Assembly (NCBI GenBank): GCA_028718065.1
Contig: JAQUMP010000206.1
Span: 1 to 6,504, forward strand
DNA from: Chitinivibrionales bacterium
GTDB taxonomy: Bacteria > Fibrobacterota > Chitinivibrionia > Chitinivibrionales > FEN-1185
Length of the DNA: 6,504 nucleotides
Reading direction: 5' to 3'
Positions 1-5,988 of this stretch are shown here, one piece after another (within the stretch, counting starts at the first letter, position 1; each line of letters starts with the position of its first letter). Both the position numbers and the translations under genes were made by a program. Under the pieces are notes generated by a model that saw nothing but the letters and a program-made list of their open reading frames with translations, was not told the DNA's origin and ran no database searches.

Positions 1-200
1 TCGGCGGTTTTTTTATTCTGCCCGCAGCGCGGGCATGCTTGACGCAGGCGATTATTTTCGAGCAGGGCCGCGCGGCATGGTTCGCAGAGCCAGCGTTCAT
101 CCGGGGAACGCGGCCGGTCGCACACAATGCAGAGCGCCGGAAACACAAAATCGCGGCAGCGCGCCCCGCAGCGGCCGGCAATTTTAATGAGGGTCGGCAT
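1..200 (-). CDS. comF: ComF family protein, N-terminal zinc-ribbon part (partial)
   Basis: Only the first 66 codons are present; the frame stays open to the window edge. The visible part is the double zinc ribbon that opens ComF/GntX-type proteins: FPALCIVCDRP (C24, C27), LCEPCRAAL (C39, C42) and ACPRCGQ (C56, C59), with two further cysteines at C11 and C15. In the family this ribbon precedes a phosphoribosyltransferase-fold domain, which would lie beyond position 1. ComFC is needed for uptake or processing of transforming DNA in Bacillus and Haemophilus, but many non-competent bacteria carry it, so competence cannot be inferred. The ATG at 200-198 is chosen because the lgt stop codon (212-210) is in the same frame just upstream, so the protein cannot start earlier. 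There is no Shine-Dalgarno sequence in the 9-bp gap, so translation probably depends on ribosomes finishing lgt. The family call is firm; the exact function is open. Confidence 0.88.
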   Translation of the reverse strand, partial: MPTLIKIAGRCGARCRDFVFPALCIVCDRPRSPDERWLCEPCRAALLENNRLRQACPRCGQNKKTA

Positions 201-209
201 GGGGAAGCG

Positions 210-1022
210 CTATTGGGCCGGGGACGAATCTTCTTTGTAAACAAACCCTTTCAGCATGAGGCCCCCGAAAATAATCAGCATGATAATGCACACGATCTGG
301 TTATGCGAGAGGGAAAAAAGCCGCTCCTGCGCGGTGTAAACGCGCGTAAAATCCACGAAAAAACGCAGGATTGCATACAACATACCGACCAGATAAAACT
401 GGAACCCCCGGAAAATAGTCCTTTTGCCCAGGGCCAAAATCGCAAGACCCATGATTAGCCCGCCCAGCGACTCAATCAGTTGCGAAGGCATGAGCGCGGC
501 GGCGCCGGCGTCGTGTTGAAAAGCGCCCGCGGGACTATCCAAGGGAAACGATACGCCGCAACCCCCTTTACCGGCGGGAGCGCCGTAGCAGCAACCATTT
601 AAAAAGCAGCCGATACGGGTAAGAAAAACGCCGAAGGCGATGCTCGGCGCCGTAGCGTCGCCATAGGCCAGCAAGGACAATTTTTTAACCTTAAAATAGA
701 CCAGCGATGCGAGCAGGGCGCCTATGAATCCGCCGTACATTACCAGGCCGCCGATCCCCAGGTTCCCGCCGTGAAAAGGGTTTATGACCGCGCCCCAATT
801 GCCCCGGAACTCTTCGGTATGCAAAAATACATAGTAAAGCCGCGCGCCGATGATGGCCGCTAAAATTATATAAAAACCCACGTCGGCGATAACGCTTGAG
901 TCAAGGCCCATTTTTTTTGCGCGCCACGAGGCCAGCGCAATGCCGAACAGGAATGATAAGGCCAGCATGAAGCCGTAGGAGTGAATGGGAAAACCAAAAA
1001 TTTTGAACAGGATTGGATGCAT
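210..1022 (-). CDS. lgt: Prolipoprotein diacylglyceryl transferase
   Basis: A 270-residue polytopic inner-membrane enzyme that transfers diacylglycerol from phosphatidylglycerol to the lipobox cysteine of prolipoproteins, the first step of lipoprotein maturation. Family landmarks in order: N-terminal IHSYGFML (13-20), IGARLYYV (58-65), GGLVMYGGFIGA (91-102), the signature TRIGCFLNGCCYG (135-147), PSQLIES (179-185) and YAILRFFVDFTR (216-227). Length and hydrophobic pattern fit about seven membrane spans. Compared with E. coli Lgt as I recall it, Y16, R136, N142, G147, Y216 and R220 keep the expected residues, but H103 is replaced by Y96, N146 by C139, E151 by C144 and E243 by D224. This YGG plus GCFLxGCCYG form is, from memory, common outside Gammaproteobacteria, so the gene is probably functional. 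The ATG at 1022 has a good AGGA (1034-1031) 8 nt upstream. It follows a 259-bp gap after rodA and is tightly followed by comF. Confidence 0.95.
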   Translation of the reverse strand: MHPILFKIFGFPIHSYGFMLALSFLFGIALASWRAKKMGLDSSVIADVGFYIILAAIIGARLYYVFLHTEEFRGNWGAVINPFHGGNLGIGGLVMYGGFIGALLASLVYFKVKKLSLLAYGDATAPSIAFGVFLTRIGCFLNGCCYGAPAGKGGCGVSFPLDSPAGAFQHDAGAAALMPSQLIESLGGLIMGLAILALGKRTIFRGFQFYLVGMLYAILRFFVDFTRVYTAQERLFSLSHNQIVCIIMLIIFGGLMLKGFVYKEDSSPAQ

Positions 1023-1061
1023 AATCTTTTTCCTAATGTTGATATTTAAGAAGTTTTTGTT

Positions 1062-1139
1062 GGGGGAAGTTTCCCCCTCGCTTCAACCGGCGCTTTGCGC
1101 CGTTTTCCGCTACCCCCTCAGCGGGGGCTCTGCCCCCGC
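1062..1139. repeat. Cluster of three GC-rich inverted repeats upstream of lgt
   Basis: Three perfect short palindromes stand in a row. GGGGGAA/TTCCCCC (1062-1068 and 1071-1077) has a 2-nt loop. CGGCGC/GCGCCG (1088-1093 and 1097-1102) has loop TTT. GCGGGGGC/GCCCCCGC (1121-1128 and 1132-1139) has loop TCT. A CCCCC run at 1113-1117 could pair instead with GGGGG at 1123-1127, giving an alternative fold. None is followed by a T tract on either strand, so they are not ordinary Rho-independent terminators. The block is much more GC-rich than the AT-rich DNA next to it. It resembles dispersed palindromic intergenic repeats, but copy number cannot be judged from one window. In an mRNA it would lie in the leader of lgt, about 30 nt from its ribosome-binding site, so it may also affect stability or translation. 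Confidence 0.6.
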
Positions 1140-1148
1140 AACGCCCCC

Positions 1149-1201
1149 AAAAAATACTATACTTTAATTCTTTTTTGTTAAATTTTTGCTTTTTTAAAAA
1201 A
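1149..1201 (-). promoter_or_regulatory. AT-rich tract with possible lgt promoter
   Basis: A sharply AT-rich stretch containing a perfect T6A6 palindrome (1190-1201) and, on the minus strand, TATAGT (1161-1156), which is one base from the sigma-70 -10 consensus. No convincing -35 box lies 16-18 nt upstream. A start near 1149 would give lgt a leader of about 127 nt that includes the three hairpins. This is weak evidence; the tract may simply be non-coding DNA. Confidence 0.2.
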
Positions 1202-1212
1202 TCCCCGTGCGT

Positions 1213-1259
1213 GCCCGTTAACAAGTGCAACATACTCGGCAAGAAGTTGTCGAACGGGC
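1213..1259 (-). other. Imperfect hairpin after rodA, possible weak terminator
   Basis: GCCCGTT (1213-1219) and AACGGGC (1253-1259) are exact inverted repeats. Inside them ACAA/TTGT (1221-1224 and 1247-1250) and TGC/GCA (1226-1228 and 1239-1241) can extend the stem with bulges, leaving a 10-nt apical loop. Reading the minus strand, a T6 tract (1195-1190) follows only after a further 17 nt, so this is not a canonical intrinsic terminator. It could cause partial termination or protect the 3' end of the rodA message. Confidence 0.3.
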
Positions 1260-1281
1260 TACGCTGAAAAGACCAAAATAA

Positions 1282-2559
1282 TTAGAAATCATGACCTTTA
1301 ACGCGTGCATTCAATACAAACCCCAACAAAATCCCCAGGGAAATAGTAAAGGACCCGCCGTAGCTCAAAAAGGGCAGCGGCACGCCCACCACGGGCATGA
1401 TGCCCAGCGTCATGGCAACGTTTACAAATACGTGAAAGGCGATGATGGCGGTGGAGCCCACGATGACGAGATTTACAAACCGGTTACGGACCGATTGCGT
1501 GGTCATGAAGCAGCGGAATATGACAAAGAAGAGCAGCGCCGCCACGGCGATGCAGCCGAAAAACCCGAATTGCTCGCCTAAAACCGAAAAAATAAAGTCG
1601 GTATGCTGCTCCGGCAAAAACGAAAGCCTGGTCTGGGTGCCTTGCAGATAGCCCTTGCCGAAAAGATAGCCGCTGCCGATCGCCACCTTGGATTGGATTA
1701 CCTGATACCCGGCGCCGAAAGGGTCCTGGGCCGGGTTGATAAAGCTTATAATGCGCATTTTCTGGTAATCTTTTAAGAATGAATTCCAGATAAGGGTCGT
1801 AACGCCCGCCGTGAAAATGTTCGCGGCCACCACGCCGATCATCAGGAACATGGGCGGTCGCGATACGTAAAGAATAACGCACAGCACCACAAAAAATATG
1901 CCCCAGGGAATCGCCTCCCAGATGCCCAGCGATTTGGCCACGTGAAACGAAAGGATCAGCGGCATGGCCGAGAGCGCCAGCGAAATAAAAGGGGAAATTA
2001 AAAAGAATATTTCGAGCGTGGTAAGACCCGCCCAGAAAAACATGGGCAGCGCCATGGCGCAGAACACCAGCGCGCTCCCGAGGTCCGGCTGTTTTAAAAC
2101 CAGCAGAAAAGGAACGCCGATTAATAACACCGGAACGATGAACGAAGAGATCCGCGAAAAGGTGACTTCCTTGTGGGCGAAATAGCGCGCGAGCGCAAGC
2201 AGCAGGCCGATTTTCGCAAACTCCGAGGGCTGGAGCTGAAATCCCGCCAGGTTGATCCAGCGGCCGGCGCCTTTGCTCACCACGCCCATGCCGAGCGCCG
2301 CTACCAGGAGCAGCAGCGAGCCGCCATAAAACAGATACGAAAAAGAATAAAAAAGTTTGGGCGGAATCGCTACCACCGCCAGGATAATCACAACGCCCAT
2401 GATCACCCAGATTACTTGCTTGTTGGCAAGCCCCGCCAGCGGGCCGGACTCATGCAGGTGCGTGGCGCTGTAAACCAGGAAAATGCCGAATATCCACAGG
2501 CCGATGGAAATAAAAAAAAGCGGAAAATCAAAGGGGTCTTTTTTTTCGATGGTAAACAT
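1282..2559 (-). CDS. rodA: Rod-shape-determining SEDS peptidoglycan glycosyltransferase RodA
   Basis: A 425-residue SEDS-family membrane protein. RodA polymerises lipid II into glycan strands in the elongasome, paired with the transpeptidase PBP2. Visible SEDS motifs: GAGRWINL (97-104) followed by LQPSEFAK (109-116), KQPDLGSALV (156-165), FINPAQDPFGAGYQ (273-286), GTQTRLSFLPEQHTDFIFSV (307-326) and the C-terminal VGVPLPFLSYGGS (391-403). D279 in the DPxGxGYQ loop probably matches the essential aspartate of E. coli (D262) and B. subtilis (D280); this is from memory. About ten hydrophobic spans fit the family. The PBP2 partner directly upstream supports RodA over the divisome paralogue FtsW. 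The ATG at 2559 is the only nearby start, because an in-frame TAG lies at 2577-2575. It lacks a close Shine-Dalgarno: the nearest match, AGGAGAGG, ends 19 nt upstream and lies in the palindromic element. Confidence 0.96.
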   Translation of the reverse strand: MFTIEKKDPFDFPLFFISIGLWIFGIFLVYSATHLHESGPLAGLANKQVIWVIMGVVIILAVVAIPPKLFYSFSYLFYGGSLLLLVAALGMGVVSKGAGRWINLAGFQLQPSEFAKIGLLLALARYFAHKEVTFSRISSFIVPVLLIGVPFLLVLKQPDLGSALVFCAMALPMFFWAGLTTLEIFFLISPFISLALSAMPLILSFHVAKSLGIWEAIPWGIFFVVLCVILYVSRPPMFLMIGVVAANIFTAGVTTLIWNSFLKDYQKMRIISFINPAQDPFGAGYQVIQSKVAIGSGYLFGKGYLQGTQTRLSFLPEQHTDFIFSVLGEQFGFFGCIAVAALLFFVIFRCFMTTQSVRNRFVNLVIVGSTAIIAFHVFVNVAMTLGIMPVVGVPLPFLSYGGSFTISLGILLGFVLNARVKGHDF

Positions 2560-2577
2560 AGGTTCGCGTGCTTTCTA

Positions 2578-2680
2578 ACCTCTCCTCATCACCCCGGTCC
2601 TTCGACTCCGCTCAGAACCACCCCTCTTCCCCTCTCCGAATCGGAGAAGGGGAAGAGGGGCAGGGGAGTTGGGGAGAGGT
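2578..2680. repeat. Long imperfect palindromic element between mrdA and rodA
   Basis: Two nested inverted repeats fill most of the 134-bp gap. The outer arms, 2578-2595 and 2663-2680, match over 18 positions with 3 mismatches. The inner arms, 2621-2639 and 2641-2660, match over 19 bp with a single one-base bulge and almost no loop. Between the left outer and inner arms sits a 25-bp insert (2596-2620) with the core CTTCGACTCCGCTCAG, which resembles a dispersed repeat that I recall from many environmental genomes. The strong purine/pyrimidine strand bias (CCCCTCTTCCCC / GGGGAAGAGGGG) is unlike the flanking genes. It has no T tract, so it is not a standard terminator, and it is too short to encode a transposase. 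It is best read as a non-autonomous REP- or MITE-like repeat that landed inside the operon, although folding in the mRNA could tune rodA expression. Confidence 0.75.
2579..2586 (-). promoter_or_regulatory. Displaced Shine-Dalgarno-like sequence of rodA
   Basis: AGGAGAGG on the minus strand is the only purine-rich anti-16S match before rodA, but it ends 19 nt before the ATG, against the usual 5-10 nt. It is part of the outer arm of the palindrome, so it would be paired if the element folds in the mRNA. The sequence next to the start (GCGAACCT) has no match. Confidence 0.35.
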
Positions 2681-2693
2681 CAACAAATATATC

Positions 2694-4595
2694 TTACGGT
2701 TTCTTGCCGCCGCTGCTTGCCTTTTCCGCTTCCTTTTGGGCGGCCAGCATGGCAACCACCTGCTTGCCTTCGGGCTTATTGGCAAAATAATAACGGAAGA
2801 TCTTGCCCGCAATCGGCGCGGCAATGGAGCCGCCGTGCCCGGCGTTTTCCACCACGACCCCGCAGGCGATGACAGGGTTTTGAATGGGCGCAATGGCGAT
2901 GAATAGCGCATGCGTCAATTCGCCCTGCGGGTTCTGGGCGCTGCCCGTTTTGCCGCCCACGGGCACGCCCGGCACGGTGGCCTGGCCGCCGGTCCCGCCG
3001 ATCTCTATGACTTTGGCCATGGCCTTTTGCATGACCCGTATGGTTTCGGCGCTTAAATTTATCTCGGTGCGCACCGTTGGTTTACTTGCGGTAACCACGA
3101 TGCCGTCACGGTTGCGCACTTCCTTGAGCAAAAAGGGGCGATAAAGATATTTGGTGTTGCCGATGGCGCCGATCATGTCGGCGAGCTGGATCGGCGTGAC
3201 CAGCTCGGTCTGGCCGATGGCCATATCCAGCACCAGCCCGTTTGTCCAGCGCCATCCCCGCGCCGCAAAGCGCTCATTATATTCCTTTTCCCCCGAAAGC
3301 CAGCCGGGCTTTTCGCCGGGGATATCGATTCCGGTAACGGGCCCGAGGCCGAGCCGCTGGGCGTAGGTATGCAGCGGTTCGTCGCCCACGCGCAGGCCGA
3401 CCTGGTAAAAGTAAACGTTACACGATTGCTGGATGGCGCTCACCAGGTCAAGCGATCCGTGCCCGCCCGCCTTCCAGCAGTGGGCGATGCGCCGCCCGTA
3501 ATGGTAAACGCCGTTGCACGAGGACGGCATGTGCGAATTTTCCTGCAGTTTGCCGATTGACAATCCGGCAATCGCGCTCACCAGCTTAAAACAAGACCCC
3601 GGCGGATAGGTGCCGGCGATGGCGCGGTTGTTAAGCGGCAGGTTGGGGTCGAGCGCCACCGTAGCCCAGTTCTTACTGCGCAAGCTTACCGAAAGGGAGA
3701 AAATGTTGGGGTCAACCGAGGGGCTGGAAAGCATCACCAGCACCTCGCCGCTGCGCGGGTCCATTACCACCACGCCGCCTTTGAGGGAATCGGGAAAAGC
3801 CTGATAGGCCACATGCTGCAGGTCGGCATCGAGGGTAAGATACACGTCGTCGCCGGCAAGGGGCGCGACGCGCGGCATGTTTTTAATGCGTCCCAGGCTT
3901 TTGCCGTACGCGTTCACCTCGATATATTCCTGCCCGTCCTTGCCGCGAAAGATGTCCTCGTAGCGGTGTTCTATCCCCGCTTTACCCATAAGATCGCCGT
4001 ATTGATAACCGTGTTTTTTGAGCGAATCGAACTGGTCTTCGGGAATTTCGCTCATGTATCCGAGCGCGTGAAACGCCTCCGGCCCCATGGTGTATTCGCG
4101 CCGCGATTCGTTTTCCACGGAGATGCCGGGCAGTTCCATGGCGTGTTCCTCGATGATGCTGACCACGCTCATGGATATGTCTTCTTTAAGCCGCGTTTGG
4201 TCGAAGCGCCGGCCAAAGGCCTGGCGCATGCGCTGGACAAGGTCGGTGCTGTCGAAAAGGCGATCGCCGTTTTCCTCGCGGATGCTGCATAGTTTACGGA
4301 TGATATCCTGGCGGCTCTTGAGTTTGTAGGGCAACACCGCGATCGAATAGGATGGCCGGTTGCGCACCAGGACCACGCCGTTGCGGTCGTAAATCAGGCC
4401 GCGCGGGGCCTTGATTACCTTGAGCTGCATCGCGTTTTCCTGGGAGAGGCGGATATTGAGCTGGCCCTGAATGATCTGCAGAAAAAAGAGGCGCAGAAAA
4501 AGCACCCCGAAAAAGCAGGCCACGGTCACGATCAGCACGATGCTTTTATGGTTACGCTCGAATTGTTCGTCTTGAATATGCAGTCCGACCGGCAT
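2694..4595 (-). CDS. mrdA: Penicillin-binding protein 2, elongasome D,D-transpeptidase
   Basis: A 633-residue class B PBP that cross-links side-wall peptidoglycan, partnered with RodA. A short cytoplasmic N-terminus leads to one membrane anchor (about 18-42), a pedestal/dimerisation region with APRGLIYDRNG (63-73), and the periplasmic transpeptidase domain (about 270-605). The three catalytic motifs are complete: SxxK as S334-C-F-K337 in PPGSCFK, SxN as S391-C-N393, and KTG at 549-551 in GGKTGSAQ. C360, C373, H379 and C392 sit where a zinc site has been described in Acinetobacter PBP2. CWKAGGHG (373-380) and the position beside mreD and rodA make this PBP2 and not the division enzyme FtsI. 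The tail after 605 is charged and rich in Lys, Glu, Ala and Gly. The ATG at 4595 has GAGGG (4606-4602) 6 nt upstream, and the gene begins 27 bp after mreD. Confidence 0.97.
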   Translation of the reverse strand: MPVGLHIQDEQFERNHKSIVLIVTVACFFGVLFLRLFFLQIIQGQLNIRLSQENAMQLKVIKAPRGLIYDRNGVVLVRNRPSYSIAVLPYKLKSRQDIIRKLCSIREENGDRLFDSTDLVQRMRQAFGRRFDQTRLKEDISMSVVSIIEEHAMELPGISVENESRREYTMGPEAFHALGYMSEIPEDQFDSLKKHGYQYGDLMGKAGIEHRYEDIFRGKDGQEYIEVNAYGKSLGRIKNMPRVAPLAGDDVYLTLDADLQHVAYQAFPDSLKGGVVVMDPRSGEVLVMLSSPSVDPNIFSLSVSLRSKNWATVALDPNLPLNNRAIAGTYPPGSCFKLVSAIAGLSIGKLQENSHMPSSCNGVYHYGRRIAHCWKAGGHGSLDLVSAIQQSCNVYFYQVGLRVGDEPLHTYAQRLGLGPVTGIDIPGEKPGWLSGEKEYNERFAARGWRWTNGLVLDMAIGQTELVTPIQLADMIGAIGNTKYLYRPFLLKEVRNRDGIVVTASKPTVRTEINLSAETIRVMQKAMAKVIEIGGTGGQATVPGVPVGGKTGSAQNPQGELTHALFIAIAPIQNPVIACGVVVENAGHGGSIAAPIAGKIFRYYFANKPEGKQVVAMLAAQKEAEKASSGGKKP

Positions 4596-4622
4596 GGACG
4601 GCCCTCGTTTAAGGCCCGGTGG

Positions 4623-5120
4623 TTATTGAATGGACGACGGTTTAAAAAAATATTCCCATATGTAAACAAGTGCCACGATCACCATGGAATAGAGGGTAAG
4701 GGGCAATGTTTTAAAAAGAATTTCGGAAAAAAGCGTAACTTGCGAAATATGGTTCTTGATAAGCACGACTTCGCTCACGGTGATGTCGTGCACCATGAAG
4801 GCCAGCACCAGAATGACCATTTTAAAGACCGGGTCGGTGCGCATGACGCGAACGTTGAACAGGCCGATAAAAAAACCGGTCACGGAAGCCCCGAGTGCGT
4901 TCTGCCCTAAAAGCTGGGTGGCATAGAGGTCTTGCCCAAGGCCGGTAAAAAACCCCACGATGGTCGCCGGCAGGCAGCCAAAACGCATGGCGAACAAAAA
5001 GAGCGCAATCAACACCAGGTCCGGATGCACCCCGCCGATCGCGAAAGTCTGGATGAATGCCGTTTGTAAAACAAAGCTCGCGGCAAAAAGCGCGAACCAG
5101 CGCAGGATGTCGGTAATCAT
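4623..5120 (-). CDS. mreD: Rod-shape-determining membrane protein MreD
   Basis: A 165-residue, very hydrophobic protein with five or six predicted membrane spans, the usual size for MreD. It is an integral inner-membrane component of the elongasome that contacts MreC and helps link MreB to the RodA-PBP2 synthase. Typical family stretches are HPDLVLIALF (32-41), GFFTGLGQDL (56-65) and LGQNALGASVTGFFIGL (71-87). The start at 5120 is preferred to an in-frame ATG at 5165: it overlaps the mreC stop as ATGA, has AGGA 8 nt upstream, and starts the protein directly at its first membrane span. The longer version would add 15 residues (MGIVPPGTGFLRTQT) that do not look like an MreD N-terminus and would overlap mreC by 49 bp. 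Sequence conservation in this family is low, so the call rests partly on gene order. Confidence 0.93.
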   Translation of the reverse strand: MITDILRWFALFAASFVLQTAFIQTFAIGGVHPDLVLIALFLFAMRFGCLPATIVGFFTGLGQDLYATQLLGQNALGASVTGFFIGLFNVRVMRTDPVFKMVILVLAFMVHDITVSEVVLIKNHISQVTLFSEILFKTLPLTLYSMVIVALVYIWEYFFKPSSIQ

Positions 5121-5950
5121 GGTTTGCGTCCTAAGGAATCCAGTTCCTGGCGGAACGATGCCCATTGCGGCGCCAGGCGCAGCGCGCAGACATCTTCCAG
5201 ATAGTCAAAATCCACGGCCGGTTTAATAAATACTTTTTTAAAAAGCGGATCGTTGCGGTCGGTTATCTGCGCCACCCGCCCCAGCAACAGCCCCGGCGGA
5301 TAAATCCCGCCCAGCCCCGAGGTTACCACCGTATCGCCCGGGGCGACGTCGGCATGCGTGCGGCAGCGCATGAAAAAATCCCGTCCGTTTTCGGTTTCAA
5401 AAATGCCCACCACCCGGCCGCGGGCGATCATGACGCTGATGCGGCTGCTGGGATCGGTTACCAGTTGCACCAGGCTTAAATGCGAAAAAACCGCGATGGT
5501 GCGCCCCACCACGCCCGAAACATTGACAATAGGCATATAGGCCTGTAATTTTTTATCGGTCCCGCCGGTTACGACGATGCTGCGGCACGGATACGCCGGA
5601 TCGCGCCCCACCACCCGCGCCGGGACCAGCGCGTAGGGGAAGGTGCTTTCAAAATTAACCAGCTCGTGCAGGCGCACGTTCTCGCGCGCGGCCTCGCGCA
5701 GGCCCATGACCTCGGTTGTCAAGGCGGTGACCTGGCGCGTAAGCCGTTTGTTTTCCGCGAAAATATTGCGGACGCGGTTGGCCTGGAGCAATACCAACTG
5801 AAAAGGGTAGAACACCGTAAACGTCAAGGCGCGCGCGACGCTCAGCTGCATCGGGCGGGGCGCGTTAATCATCCAGAGCGAAAGCATGACCGTGATCGCC
5901 AGGGTGGTAATGGTGCGGTGCTGGAGGAGAAAGCGGAAAATCCACTGCAT
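5117..5950 (-). CDS. mreC: Rod-shape-determining protein MreC
   Basis: A 277-residue bitopic inner-membrane protein whose periplasmic part activates PBP2 and bridges it to MreB and MreD. A single membrane anchor lies at about 12-30. A coiled coil follows (about 57-98; NRVRNIFAENKRLTRQ begins it), then the two beta-barrel-like domains of the family. Recognisable stretches are VPARVVGRDPAYPCRSIVV (109-127), GVVGRTIAVFSHLSLVQLVT (146-165), DPSSRISVMIARG (166-178) and GDTVVTSGLGGIYPPGLLLG (205-224). Length is normal. It starts 38 bp after mreB at the ATG at 5950, where the ribosome-binding match is weak, and ends in a 4-bp overlap with mreD, which implies translational coupling. Confidence 0.97.
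   Translation of the reverse strand: MQWIFRFLLQHRTITTLAITVMLSLWMINAPRPMQLSVARALTFTVFYPFQLVLLQANRVRNIFAENKRLTRQVTALTTEVMGLREAARENVRLHELVNFESTFPYALVPARVVGRDPAYPCRSIVVTGGTDKKLQAYMPIVNVSGVVGRTIAVFSHLSLVQLVTDPSSRISVMIARGRVVGIFETENGRDFFMRCRTHADVAPGDTVVTSGLGGIYPPGLLLGRVAQITDRNDPLFKKVFIKPAVDFDYLEDVCALRLAPQWASFRQELDSLGRKP
5129..5132 (-). promoter_or_regulatory. Ribosome-binding site that fixes the mreD start
   Basis: AGGA on the minus strand lies 8 nt before the ATG at 5120, inside the last codons of mreC. Together with the ATGA stop/start overlap it decides for the 165-residue MreD over a 180-residue reading from 5165. Confidence 0.6.
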
Positions 5951-5988
5951 GGTTGTATTCGCCCGTCAAAGCCGCTCTCCGGCAAAAA

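Noticed and set aside
1033..1281. The reading frame of rodA stays open for 82 codons after its TAA, and a 69-codon frame with a TTG start (1242) lies within it.
   Set aside because: RodA already ends at the normal family length with a typical short tail. The extra frame has no Shine-Dalgarno sequence and crosses the palindromic cluster, so its Gly/Arg/Lys-rich product reflects repeats, not a protein. Neither read-through nor a small gene is supported.
2621..2660. The inner stem of the palindrome as a Rho-independent terminator.
   Set aside because: The stem is strong, but no T tract follows it on either strand and the operon continues into rodA.
2173..2790. A 205-codon plus-strand open frame across the rodA start and the repeat.
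   Set aside because: It lies mostly antisense to rodA, its product is low-complexity and shows no family, and its C-terminal part translates the palindrome and the end of mrdA.
3813..4292. A 159-codon plus-strand open frame antisense to mrdA.
   Set aside because: It is a shadow of the strong codon bias of mrdA. It has no recognisable domain, ribosome-binding site or operon context.
5121..5165. A 15-residue longer N-terminus of MreD from the ATG at 5165.
   Set aside because: It would overlap mreC by 49 bp and adds a non-membrane sequence unlike MreD, whereas the ATG at 5120 has AGGA at 8 nt and the ATGA coupling.
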